From: Macquaria australasica | Taxonomy: Eukaryota > Chordata > Actinopteri > Centrarchiformes > Percichthyidae | Length of the DNA stretch: 64,000 bases | Assembly (NCBI GenBank): GCA_005408345.1 | Contig: SEMN01000259.1 | Location: 310,001 to 374,000, forward strand | Direction of reading: 5' to 3' | Part shown: positions 1-9,137 of the stretch, one piece after another | How positions within the stretch are numbered: position 1 is the stretch's first letter | Layout of the letters: every line of letters starts with the position of its first letter | Made by a program: the position numbers and the translations under genes | Notes under the pieces: model-generated | What the model was told of the DNA's origin: nothing | Seen by the model: only the letters and a program-made list of their open reading frames with translations | The model's database searches: none

Positions 1-300
1 AGGTCAAAAAAGTGAGGGAGCTCAAAGAACATCTCATCAGCAAAGAGAGAAAATCAACATAAAGATAGGACAAAAACAAACAAACATGTAAACATACTAA
101 AAAAGAATGGGAAGCAAACAAATCAATGTGTTTTTCCTGTATTGACTGATGAAGTGACTTTTTGTCCACGTGCTACACAATTGTCTTACAGATATATTTG
201 GATTAGGTCATTGTGTGTTTGCAGGTTTTTTTATGTGCTTTTTTAGGATTTGAATGTAGTTTGCCTGCAATTAATTGTTCTTGTACTTTTCTTTTTACAG

Positions 301-357
301 AGACAAAATATTCCTAAAGATTACAAAATTCCTGTACATTACGTTCCAAAAGAAGAG
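301..357 (+). CDS. kitlg: kitlg exon 3 (start of the cytokine core)
   Basis: The exon is 57 bp, 19 codons, phase 0 at both ends. It is flanked by a clean acceptor (tttttacag, ending at 300) and a GTAAGA donor at 358. It reads RQNIPKDYKIPVHYVPKEE; the IPKDY...YVP pattern matches the first helix/loop of kit ligand (human has LPKDYMITLKYVP). The exon is too short to stand out as an open frame on its own and is called from the family match, splice sites and phase agreement with the next exon. The exon number assumes the usual vertebrate structure, in which two exons precede it. Confidence 0.88.
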
Positions 358-908
358 GTAAGATATTGATGTACACCCACAGTAAATCATGGGGAATAAT
401 AAATTGGGGTGATAATTACCAGCCTATTGTCCTCCCTTTTGTTGGCTTGTGACCAGCATTTCTCAAAATCTAAAGACCAGTTTTGGGTGAAATTTAGCAT
501 ATTCACACTGCCAACTTTTTAGTTTTTACTCGAAAATACCCATTTGTATTTTCAAATGAGCAGACCTCCTTACCATTACTCATACTGACACAAACATGTG
601 TACAACTTTGTGCTCCCAAGAGGAAGAAACCCTTTGGTTACCTTTTCCTCAGCTACACCTTCACGGCAAACTTTGGCTGCCCTTAAAACTATTGTACAGT
701 GTAAATATTGTGTTATCTGCCAAGTTCAGTCTTAACTGTGAAAGTAAGATCTGACTGGGAGGATTATTAGACTTTGGTGGATATGCGCTCTATTGAGAGC
801 TTTGTTGTTGACATTTTGATAAATCCGATTCACACACCATGCATTTAATTATCGTACAATACTTGCTATTGCTAATTTTATGCCATGTCTCTGCTCTTTT
901 TCTCCTAG
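358..908 (+). other. kitlg intron 3
   Basis: This is a GT-AG intron of 551 bp. The open frame at 790-993 on the minus strand overlaps its 3' end and the next exon and has no recognisable content. No repeat or regulatory element was recognised here. Confidence 0.8.
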
Positions 909-1061
909 GGTGGGATGTGTTGGGTAAAATTAAATGTCTTCTACTTGGAGGAGAGTTTACAAGATTTAGCGCATAAGTTTGGAAACATTTCATCCAACAG
1001 GAAAGATATTAGCATATTCATCCAAATGCTCCAAGAACTGCGGCTCAACATGGGGTCTGTG
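909..1061 (+). CDS. kitlg: kitlg exon 4 (cytokine helices)
   Basis: The exon is 153 bp, 51 codons, phase 0 to 0, between a CTAG acceptor ending at 908 and a GTAAGT donor at 1062. It encodes GGMCWVKLNVFYLEESLQDL (residues 1-20) followed by AHKFGNISSN and the next helix. The Cys-Trp corresponds to the conserved Cys43-Trp44 of mammalian stem cell factor. KFGNISSN corresponds to the glycosylated KFSNIS segment. The methionine at 915 is internal, not a start: two glycine codons precede it in the exon and the frame joins exon 3. Neighbouring exons at 301 and 1358 continue it in phase. Confidence 0.9.
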
Positions 1062-1357
1062 GTAAGTTTATATTGTGGTTGTACCATAAACCTACTGAAT
1101 GTGTCCGATAATAGATGGAAAACAGTCTTCACTGTTAGGGGGAAAAATAAGTGTGAACTGTGTCTTTATTTGGCCACCATTACGAACACTGTTGGAAGTA
1201 TATGTTTGAAGTGACAGTTTTGGAGCCTTGATTTATATATTTAAAGCTGAAATCTATAAATTGTCATCAGGCACGTTAATCCGTTTAACTACACCCATGA
1301 AATTAACTGCTTAAAGGAAAGCCTGACTTTTTTTGAACTGTGTTTTTGTCCTTGCAG

Positions 1358-1538
1358 GAGCCGATCATGTATGATTTTGAGTGCCACTACAGGGAAGAGA
1401 GGTGGCAGACGGCGCGATACTTTGACTTTGTCAAAGACTTCCTTATAGCTGCACAGAATAAGGAAGATTCAGATGACTGTGATCCTCCTCCTTGTCCCAC
1501 CACACCATACACAGCAACAACAGAAGAATATTTAAATG
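1358..1538 (+). CDS. kitlg: kitlg exon 5 (end of cytokine domain and stalk)
   Basis: The exon is 181 bp, entering in phase 0 and leaving in phase 1 (one base, G, left over). The acceptor is ttgcag at 1352-1357 and the donor GTGAAT starts at 1539. It encodes EPIMYDFECHYREERWQTAR, then the helix YFDFVKDFLIAAQ, then an acidic stretch with the cysteine pair DDCDPPPC and a Thr-rich stalk (TTPYTATTEEYLN). The FECHY cysteine aligns with mammalian Cys89, and the cysteine after the last helix with Cys138, so both family disulphides can be formed together with the exon-2 cysteine. The open frame runs on into the intron to 1594, but the mature message should stop using it at 1538. Confidence 0.9.
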
Positions 1539-2563
1539 GTGAATATTTGTTATACGTGGTATTTGTATGTATGCCTGCTTGTTGTGCTTGTTAACAGAGT
1601 TCGTATTTGGGCAACTTAAAATGGTGGTGGCACTTAATTGACAGCACATGACAAAGACAAATACCTACAATTTGAGGTGTAAAGTGGCATCAATTACTAC
1701 TGTAGGTTTGGGTATCTCTTGTTATGCTTCTGGGCAGGAAATCAGTGATTAGTAATTATCATTTTAACTGTACAAGTATCAAGAAATACCACTATCGGCT
1801 TCAGATTATTTCCGCTGCCTAAATATTTCACTGACGTTTGGCAGGCTTTTACTCTGCCTATTGCTGTACTCTTATCACGTTTTCCAACTTTACTATAAAA
1901 CCTGCCAAGTGTGATTTATAGACGTTTGATCCTCTGCATATTTGATCACCGGCTATAATTCAGTGGTAAACTGGGTAGAAGTTTGTTTTCTTTGAGCAAG
2001 GGAGCATATATGATGGGAATCTTCCCCGGGGTGACAACATTGGCTAAGACAAGCTTATGGACTCAGGAAGACAAAAACCACATGTGTAGTTAAAACACAA
2101 ATGAGACACAGCTGTGATTTCGGCCTCTTGGAGAAAAAGCTCTGATGTAAACTGTTTGAACTGGCATATCTCAGCCGCTAACCACAATAGAGTGATTTGA
2201 AATGGTTAAATTCTAACATCCCCACAACGAACTGAGCACTCATGTTTATCCCATCTGGTGTGGGATGCTTTAGGACACTACAATAAAATCACAAGACTGG
2301 CAAGGGATCAAATGAACAGTCAGTCCAGCTTTCTCTGGACAAAGCTGATGTTTTTAAGTCCGTTTGGATTTCACACTCGAGTTTGGATTCGTCTCTTCAT
2401 GTGGCATCGAAAGGCTCAACACCAACATTTTATTTGGCAAACAAAGAGCATCTACAGGGTGCCGATAAATGGGATGGAGCCCCATTCTGCGATAGAACTG
2501 CTGAATTTTTTCATATGTATAATAATCTCACCACTTAGAACATTGACACTCCACAAAGACTGT

Positions 2564-3185
2564 GTCCTGTCACGACCGGCCTAGGGGTAAACCGGTGCAC
2601 AACATAAAGAAGGTGACTCCCTCCCTTTCCCTGCTCCCAAAGATAGTCAGTGCCACAACGGATGCAGTCCAAACAGGAATGATTTATTCATTTCTCAGGG
2701 TATAATTGACCTCAGGGAGAGCACAGCCAAAACAACAAACAAAGCAATCTATGAGAACCCCACTAAATTACCTAACCCAACAAAACAGGAAAAGAAATAC
2801 AGGGGTCTTACCTAACTCCCTAACATAAACAGGAGAAAACAGTTGTAGAAACAAAAACAGCTTCTCTCCCCTACAGATACCCGGACTGCTCTTTTAACAG
2901 TATTTTATGTAGAACAGCTAAACACATTAACACGAAGATCACTTTAAATCCAATGGCACGGCACAGTCTGGTTGGGAGTCAGGCAAAAAGAGGGAGCGCC
3001 GTCAGCCTGGACAGAGGCCATTTTAAAGTAGGTGCCATCAGTCTCCCGTCCAATCACCAGCCACCACCTGGAACTGAACATACTAAGAACAAAGAACATT
3101 GTAAACAGCACCACCCTCAGGCAGGGAGGGACCACACCCTCAAAATCAGTCACTCACCACACATGACCCAGGGTCATAACAGTCC
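2564..3185 (-). mobile_element. solo LTR of an LTR retrotransposon, with 4-bp target duplication
   Basis: The LTR proper is 2568-3181 (614 bp). It begins TGTCACGACC and ends GGTCATAACA on the + strand, i.e. canonical TG...CA ends, and is flanked on both sides by GTCC (2564-2567 and 3182-3185). It is read on the minus strand because a poly(A) signal (tttatt on +, 2683-2688, so AATAAA on -) lies near the minus-strand 3' end, as in an R-U5 region. No internal gag/pol remains. The length fits a gypsy-type LTR, but the superfamily is an inference. The 83- and 69-codon frames inside are spurious. Confidence 0.8.
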
Positions 3186-3193
3186 TCACAACT

Positions 3194-3780
3194 GTTACTG
3201 TTAGGGGAGGTGGGGTGAGGACCACAGTAAGCAGAACAAAACTCAAATAGTTCAAAAGAGGCACAGTAGGTTTATTTGATACTGAAGGATGGCTGGGAGA
3301 GTGTACGGTCTGGGTCGAGAGCGGGAGAGGAGCCGGGACAATCCTCGTGGAGACAGAGCCTGGGCAGGCTGGGCAGGGCAGGCAGAGCTGGTACCGGAGA
3401 GATGGCAGGTTGGGCAGACTGGAGATCAACCACTGGTAGTTTCTGAAGCACAAAGAACAGGAGTCAAAAACAGACAGAAGCAAAGTCTCAAAAAACAGCA
3501 GACTTGGAGAAGGTTTTGGCGTTGCCGCGTTGCCGCTTTACCACACAAGTGTACACGATCTGGCGGAGATTGCAGAGTTGAGCCGGGTATTTGAGTATTG
3601 CAGGGGTGATTGGTGATGAGCCACAGCTGCGCCGGTGGATGACAGGTTCAGGAGTCGCAAGCCACGCCCAGGCATAGACATACAAACACAGAGAGACAGA
3701 TTGAAGACAGACAGGAACACAGGGATAAGGGGAAACAGGGGAACACAAGGGAGTGAGAGGGGAGCAACCCTAACAGTTAC
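3194..3780 (-). mobile_element. second solo LTR, different family, with 5-bp target duplication
   Basis: The LTR proper is 3199-3775 (577 bp), from TGTTAGGGGAGG to CAACCCTAACA, so the ends form a TGTTAGGG/CCCTAACA inverted repeat. It is flanked by perfect GTTAC duplications (3194-3198 and 3776-3780). An AATAAA on the minus strand (tttatt at 3271-3276) near the minus-strand 3' end sets the orientation. Sequence and length differ from the LTR ending at 3181, only 17 bp upstream, so these are two independent insertions. No coding remnants are present. The four frames of 60-109 codons within it are not genes. Confidence 0.82.
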
Positions 3781-3949
3781 TGGTTACAATGCAGTCGGGA
3801 AGGCTTATTACATTACTCATAATTTGGTGTCAGTTTCACAGTTCAGATCGGTTTGGAATGAAGCTGGCCTGTGACTCTGTAAGGATAAAGATAAGATCAG
3901 CTGAATGGCTGCCAACCACACATTCTATGTGTGATTTGTGAGGGTTTAA

Positions 3950-4400
3950 AAAAAACATTAGATAACCCTGAGAACGTTTATTCAACTTTTTTTTCTCACA
4001 TTAAAACCAGCAGAAGCTCCAGATTGACTGTGGATCTGTGAGAGCCTTGAGTAAAGCTTTCAAAGGGTCACAAAATCACATTTTGTCACTTCTAGTTTGA
4101 GATATCAACAGCTCACTGTCGACAGGTCTTTAGGGAGAAAGTAGCTCCAATAAAAAATGTTTACACGAAGGTCTGTGGATTACCAGAAAATTGTTTGTGG
4201 TAAGACACATGTTGAGTTGTCCAAAAGTCATTTTTAGTGCTTTGAGCACCACAGTCAAATTTCCCTACACTACCACCATGTTGGAGTGACAGATGTGAAA
4301 TCTCAGATGTGGATATCTCAAAACCTCAGCAAATGAATCCAAACTATCTGCATAACGCCATAAGTGAGAAAATATGCGTTTTTATGACTTGGGTTTCCCG
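3950..4400 (+). repeat. dispersed teleost repeat, diverged copy
   Basis: The segment with 'gtgctttgagcaccac', 'gatatctcaaaacct' and 'aagtgagaaaat..gcgtttttatga' is shared in the same order with 33560-33800 and, on the opposite strand, with about 55930-56090. Three diverged copies in one window show it is an interspersed repeat. Class and ends were not determined. Confidence 0.6.
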
Positions 4401-5091
4401 ACTCTTTGAGCGTTTTATTGTATGTATAGTGTTTTTTTTATTGTAAAAAACATTAGCAGCAGTTGATGTAGGTCACACCTCCCACACACATTTTATTTTC
4501 TGAGTTGGTCTACAGATTCAGACCAGCAACATTCCAGTCACAAGCTCAATTCTGCTTGTAAAAAACACCGCCACCCTCTTTGGACTATTGTGAACAGGCT
4601 CTATTTAGGACAGATCTCTTGTGGCCGTTTCGAGAAGCTTTTAATCCAGGAACTATTATTTCTTCACAAGAACGTTGCAAGATAAAAACTCCAAATGGTC
4701 TCGGTGCTTAGACGGCCCATTGAGACATGGCTGAGTCACAGGACTGAGGGAAGATGTCCCCAGGTAGCGCATGTGAAAAGGAAGAAAAGGGCCGAAACCT
4801 GATTGTATACGTGTTGATTACAGAGCAATCTTCCAATCTTCCCAAGCGCTTGGCTTTTCTTTGCCAGAGTGGTCAGATCAGATCTTTTATGTGTGTGTGA
4901 GGCGGGGGGGTTAAAAAAAAAGGCAGCGTTGAGTTGACTTTTTAGCACCTGACAATGAAATGTTTTCATCATACGGCACTAACACTCCACTCTTTTCCAA
5001 CCTTTTTCATCCATCCTCTCATTTTTTGCCTGTCTCCTCTTGTAACCCCAAACTCACCAGCCCATCTCTTTTTTTGTCCCCCCCCCTCCAG

Positions 5092-5145
5092 AATCACCCA
5101 CGACCACCAGTAAAGGCCCAGAATGTGCAACAGGCTGCAAACCAC
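5092..5145 (+). CDS. kitlg: kitlg cassette exon 6 (candidate, juxtamembrane stalk)
   Basis: The exon is 54 bp, entering and leaving in phase 1, so including or skipping it keeps the frame. The acceptor has a long T/C tract ending CTCCAG; the donor is AC|GTAAGT. Joined to the G left over from exon 5 it reads ESPTTTSKGPECATGCKP followed by a His completed in the next exon. The position (between the cytokine domain/stalk and the transmembrane exon) and the symmetric phase match mammalian exon 6, the alternatively spliced exon that carries the main shedding site; mammals have 28 codons, here 18. If skipped, the junction codon becomes GAT (Asp). The frame usually noticed here (4960-5274) is a different, wrong one. 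Inclusion in mRNA is inferred. Confidence 0.72.
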
Positions 5146-5586
5146 GTAAGTTTGCGAAGTGTCAGGTCCGTGATCGGGTTGCAAAACCACCCCAGCTGGT
5201 GTGTCAAAGTGGCAGCTTTTACCGGCTACAGTATTTTACCACATTCTACAGCAAGTCAGCCCATTTCCCCGTAGCTGCTGTCACTTGATTAATGACGCTC
5301 TGCGCGGCAAATTCCTCAGCAAGTCTTGTGTCTCATGTCTCATCTTGTCTGCAACAAAAAGGCTTTTCTCTAGCCGCCTTGTTGATTCCCTTGCAGAGTG
5401 CTACCACTCTTTTTCTGTTTCAGTGATTGGCTGCCCCTGTCGTGGTTTTAACAGAGAATGTGATTTTCTTAAACTATTTGTATAGAAACATACACAGTAA
5501 TACTGAATAAGTGCTTAATGAAATGTGACAGACTTACAAAAATCCCACCATACTGTAAAGTGGTTGTAATGACACAACAGTAAATT

Positions 5587-6615
5587 TGACTATGTTTACA
5601 TGCACAAAATATTCAGGTTTTTGCCCTTATTCCGAAAAAGACAATATGCCTACTAAGCTGTTTACATGGCTAATGAAAATGGATATTCTACAAATATTTC
5701 CGTTTACATGCAGCTGTGCATACTCCGCCTTTGTCTGACAGGGGTCGATGCCCTGACATGTCGTTTATCACGCATGAGCCGTTTTGCTTCTTTACGTGTT
5801 GGTTTTTCCACCACTTGTTTGACCGTGAGAACTCAGCCTCCCTCTTTCATTCGTTCAACCACCTTCTTGAAAAGGCCGGCGTTTCGATATTTGCGTACAC
5901 CCAAAAACCTGTTGCTATCCTTTGTTGCTAAGTCTTTCATCATGTTTAAAAGTAGGCGTTTCTTCTTCCCACCAGAAATGTAGACTTTTTTTTGTGCATG
6001 CATCTCTACCCCAGCCTTGCAAACTGCATAGAGCTGACTGTAAACAAGGAAGAGGCCCAATTGAGACACATATTCCGAATGCGCTGGATACATGTCCAAA
6101 GAATGCCCCTTAAAACCCAAATAATATCGTATCCCACATGTCTTAATCGGAAAATGCTACATTCGGAATAAGATAAGATAAGATAAGATAAGATAAGCCT
6201 TTATTGTCCCACAGCGGGGAAATTTTTAGCGTTGCAGCAGCCAGCAAAAGTGTCATATATAGAAATACAATAAAAATAAATAGAAAAATAGTCCTATACA
6301 CAGTATAGACAGAAATAAATAATAGAGTGACTGAGTGCAATTGTAAGTATGAACAAATAGATAAGATAAAAATATTGCACATATATAATATACATGTATA
6401 TGAAAAATATTTCACAGCAACATATGAAGTAGATAACATCATGAATACAATATATGTATGAAGATAATGCACAGCAGTAGATGAAGTATAGTAGGCCTAA
6501 GGCCTAATTCAGAATATCCAAACAGAATAAGCTGTTTACATGATCCGTATCAAATTCGGAATATTGTCATATTCGGAATAATGGTGGAAAATTAGTGTGC
6601 ACGTAAACGTAGTCA
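5587..6615. mobile_element. non-autonomous DNA transposon with terminal inverted repeats, interrupted
   Basis: The left end TGACTATGTTTACATGCACA and the reverse complement of the right end (TGACTACGTTTACGTGCACA) match at 18 of 20 positions. Internal short motifs of the attcggaata type recur near both ends. No transposase is encoded; the 95-109-codon frames are chance. A (AAGAT)n-tailed LINE/SINE-like 3' end (about 6165-6500) is inserted in it. The target duplication is unclear, so the superfamily is not assigned. Confidence 0.7.
6165..6500 (-). mobile_element. LINE/SINE 3'-end fragment with (AAGAT)n tail
   Basis: Six to seven AAGAT units (6169-6196) are followed by 'gcctttattgtcccacagcgggga', the complement of a typical fish retroposon tail in which a GGGACAATAAAGG motif precedes a short tandem repeat. 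It is nested within the fold-back element 5587-6615. Orientation is inferred from the tail; the family (L2/Rex-like) is uncertain. Confidence 0.5.
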
Positions 6616-7467
6616 TTAAAGTGAGCTCATACAGTGGCTTAACCGACCACTTTGTCTAGTGAAATGGAAAAAAATTGATAGAAGATAATCATTCATCTTT
6701 GTGGCTGTCTGGTGTCATGTATTTGTCAGCGTGGGTGGATTGCAAGAACATGGTAATTAAATACACCTCAAAAATGTGTTTTGTTTATTGTGACTTCTCT
6801 TGTTGACCTTTACAATGCAGAATTATGTTACGCATTGTAAAGGTCAAAGGTGCAGTTTGACAATAGAAGGCTGTTTAGAAGTTAAGTTTGAGTTTAAGAC
6901 TTGCATGTATCAGCGTGACACGACTATTTTGGAGACAAAAAATATTATTCAAAGCAGATTATTTTTGTATGTTTTAAGACATGTCTGGAGGGGATCTTCA
7001 AGGCCAATCTGGACTACCTTGTTGTAAAGTCAGTATTTTACGGTGGTGTTTATAATCAACAGTTGAAGGCTGCTTATCATTTTATTGTTTCATTGCTGTT
7101 TCTAAAAGTCATCTGTTGATTGTGCAGGATGTTAACAACAATGTAAAGAAATACTAAGTGTTTCAAAAAAAGCAACAAGTGGGTATTTGCAGATATTTTT
7201 TTCAGATGGTCTTTAACCTGATCACACCCAGAAAAAGTTAATAATTATTTAAATATAGACATTAAAAGTGAGATAAACACTGTGAGCAACACTAGAGGTT
7301 AAAACAATCCCTAAATCACCAACATTATTGGGTCGAATCTATTATCATCCAGGAGTAACAGACGTAACAAATATTTAAAAGTCTCTTGAATCATGATTTG
7401 TTACTAAAAAATGGTAAGAGTCGAAGGGGAGAAAATTATGTTTTGTTTCTTCTCTTTTTTGTCTCAG

Positions 7468-7565
7468 ATCATAATGCGAGCATCCTGACTGAGGTGGTGG
7501 AGCGAAGCCTTCTCTCCTTACTGTTCATTCCACTCGTAGCCCTCGTATTTCTGCTTGTGTGGAAG
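7468..7565 (+). CDS. kitlg: kitlg exon 7 (transmembrane exon)
   Basis: The exon is 98 bp, entering in phase 1 and leaving in phase 0; acceptor TCTCAG, donor GTGAGC. Its first two bases AT complete a split codon (CAT after the cassette exon, GAT if it is skipped), followed by HNASILTEVVERSLLS and a hydrophobic run LLFIPLVALVFLLVW ending in Lys. This is the single membrane-spanning helix expected in kit ligand between stalk and cytoplasmic tail. The NAS triplet is a possible glycosylation site just outside the membrane. The open frame starting at 7386 extends into the intron upstream and its Met is not a start. Confidence 0.88.
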
Positions 7566-7801
7566 GTGAGCTGACCTTTGACCCCTAACACTAAGCTGTT
7601 TAACTTACTGAGGCACTCCAGAGATACTTTTTAGTGGTCTATTTTATTGTCCAGAGATACCGCTTTGTTCAATGGAATTTATTACAACTGGTGACGGCCT
7701 TTCAACTTTCTGCAGATGTCGTACAGACTGTTTTGAGTTGTGGTGATTTCAGCTGGAACTGAGAGCTTTGGCAATAAAAATGATTTCCTACCCCGAAACA
7801 G

Positions 7802-7911
7802 GTGCGATCACGGAGGAACGAGGAGGATCTTCAACAGAATCCTGGAGAAGGTGGACTCTTCACAGGAACAGAAGGGACTGCACCTCCACTAGACGCTGAA
7901 ATATCAGAAAA
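7802..7911 (+). CDS. kitlg: kitlg exon 8 (cytoplasmic tail)
   Basis: The exon is 110 bp, entering in phase 0 and leaving in phase 2; acceptor AACAG ending at 7801, donor GTGAGC at 7912. It encodes VRSRRNEEDLQQNPGEGG, then LFTGTEGTAPPLDAEISE and a split Lys. Basic residues directly follow the membrane helix (stop-transfer), then an acidic tail, as in the mammalian protein (which ends [20 protein letters not shown]). The exon is only 36 codons long, so it is called from position, splice sites and phase with both neighbours. Confidence 0.85.
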
Positions 7912-9106
7912 GTGAGCTTTTTCTCTGCAGTCAGTACAGAATTTCAACAGGAAATATTCCCCTCACTGCCTGTTCACACTGCAAATTGATTAGTTGCTCC
8001 ATACCAAATGGCTGCAGACACTGGGAGAGGCTCTAATTTTATTCAGTGGAAGAAAAAGAAAAAATGAGTATTATTTATTCACATATTTGAGCATTTTCTC
8101 TCTGTGGTTCTGTTATATGGATGGGTTAGCCTCATTTAAAGGAGTTAAAAGCTAGCACTTTGGTAGCATTAATCAAAACTGAGCAGACAAATACAATCAA
8201 CAGAGTAAACAAAGTCAAATAAGACCATAAGTATTTCAACTTAATAAAAAACAGGAGCACTTTGCAATGATAGATATTATTCCATAAGTAACAAGGGATA
8301 CTAGGGACCAAAAGTCAGGATATTTCGGCTTGTGCTGCTTCAATGTTGACCATCTTTTTTATTCTGTCTCTTGTGAGTCCCCAGGCTTTATGGGAGCACA
8401 ATACTAAATCACAGTTGTATCCCGTTAATAGGGGTCCACAGCAAATTTTAGCCCCAGGGGCTCCCCAACAGGATAATCTGGCCCTGGACATGAGCAGTAT
8501 GCTTAGAATATAGAAAGCTTTTGTAGTTTTCTTCATCACTATGGCTTCGGCCAGAGGTTTTCAAAGTGAGAGGCGGGCCAAACAATTTCAGGGGAGACTC
8601 AGTGAATGGAAGTAAAAAAAATATTACATCAGTTATCAAATGGAGATCACATAGAATAGCCTAAATATGTGTGATTTTCCCAGAGTCAGAAACTAATAAA
8701 TGCCTCAGGACAGACCTTATTGTATTTGGTGTCTGAAGCAATATTAAGCTATCTTGGCTCAATTGTTGAGTGTCTATGGAATCAAATAACATAATCATGA
8801 TCCCATAGGCATCCAGGAATTGAGCGAAGCAAGTAAACTAAGGGGGGTGAGGGGATGCCTTTTCCCAAGCTTTGTCTGAGGGGAGGCCCACTGTCTCAGA
8901 CTTTGAAAACCCCTGACTTAGGCTGTTTCTGTAGACTTCTCAATACCTACTGGAATAGAACTGAACTCTTAATTCATTTTGTCCTTGCCAACTTTTACTT
9001 TACATGGATTCTCAAGCAAAACGATGAATCATGAAAATGCAATTTGCCCTCGACAGCTCTTGGCAGTCTTCACTGATTCCCTTTTTCCTTTCTGTCCTAA
9101 TTACAG
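7912..9106 (+). other. kitlg intron 8
   Basis: This is a GT-AG intron of 1195 bp ending in a CCTAATTACAG acceptor. It contains a 364-bp hAT-like element (8552-8915). The minus-strand frames at 8315-8639 are chance frames partly within that element. Confidence 0.75.
8552..8915. mobile_element. small hAT-like MITE
   Basis: The ends CAGAGGTTTTCAAAGT and (reverse complement of the right end) CAGGGGTTTTCAAAGT form a 16-bp inverted repeat with one mismatch, of the CAGRGG type seen in hAT elements. Flanking 8-mers GCTTCGGC (8544-8551) and ACTTAGGC (8916-8923) match at 6 of 8 positions, consistent with an aged 8-bp target duplication. No coding capacity. Confidence 0.68.
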
Positions 9107-9137
9107 AAACAAGCTGAACGTCATTGAAACAGTGTAA
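9107..9137 (+). CDS. kitlg: kitlg last coding exon (C-terminus and stop)
   Basis: After the TTACAG acceptor the first A completes the split Lys codon, then NKLNVIETV and TAA (9135-9137). The coding part is only 31 bases. The terminal valine matches the mammalian tail (EREFQEV), whose C-terminal valine is known to direct export and basolateral delivery of membrane stem cell factor. Exon 8 ends in phase 2, exactly as needed. This very short exon makes the gene model complete at its 3' coding end. Confidence 0.85.

Larger units (their letters stand above)
1539..5091 (+). other. kitlg intron 5 (3.55 kb, transposon-loaded)
   Basis: The intron contains two minus-strand solo LTRs almost back to back (2568-3181 and 3199-3775) and a diverged dispersed repeat at about 4000-4400. 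The segment 1539-2560 shows no recognisable coding exon or repeat; the 108-codon frame at 2258-2584 runs into the first LTR and is a chance frame. The 3' end carries a strong pyrimidine tract (T and C runs at 5070-5088) before the cassette exon. Confidence 0.75.
5146..7467 (+). other. kitlg intron 6 (2.3 kb)
   Basis: The intron holds a fold-back DNA element at 5587-6615 with a second repeat nested at about 6165-6500. The rest (5146-5586 and 6616-7467) shows no recognised element. Confidence 0.7.

Noticed and set aside
4960..5274. 104-codon frame covering the cassette exon
   Set aside because: It reads the exon in the wrong frame. Phase from exon 5 (G left over) dictates the frame used in my call.
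7320..7350. 'gggtcgaatc' as a possible tRNA T-arm
   Set aside because: No matching A box, acceptor stem or cloverleaf around it; no tRNA gene found anywhere in the window.
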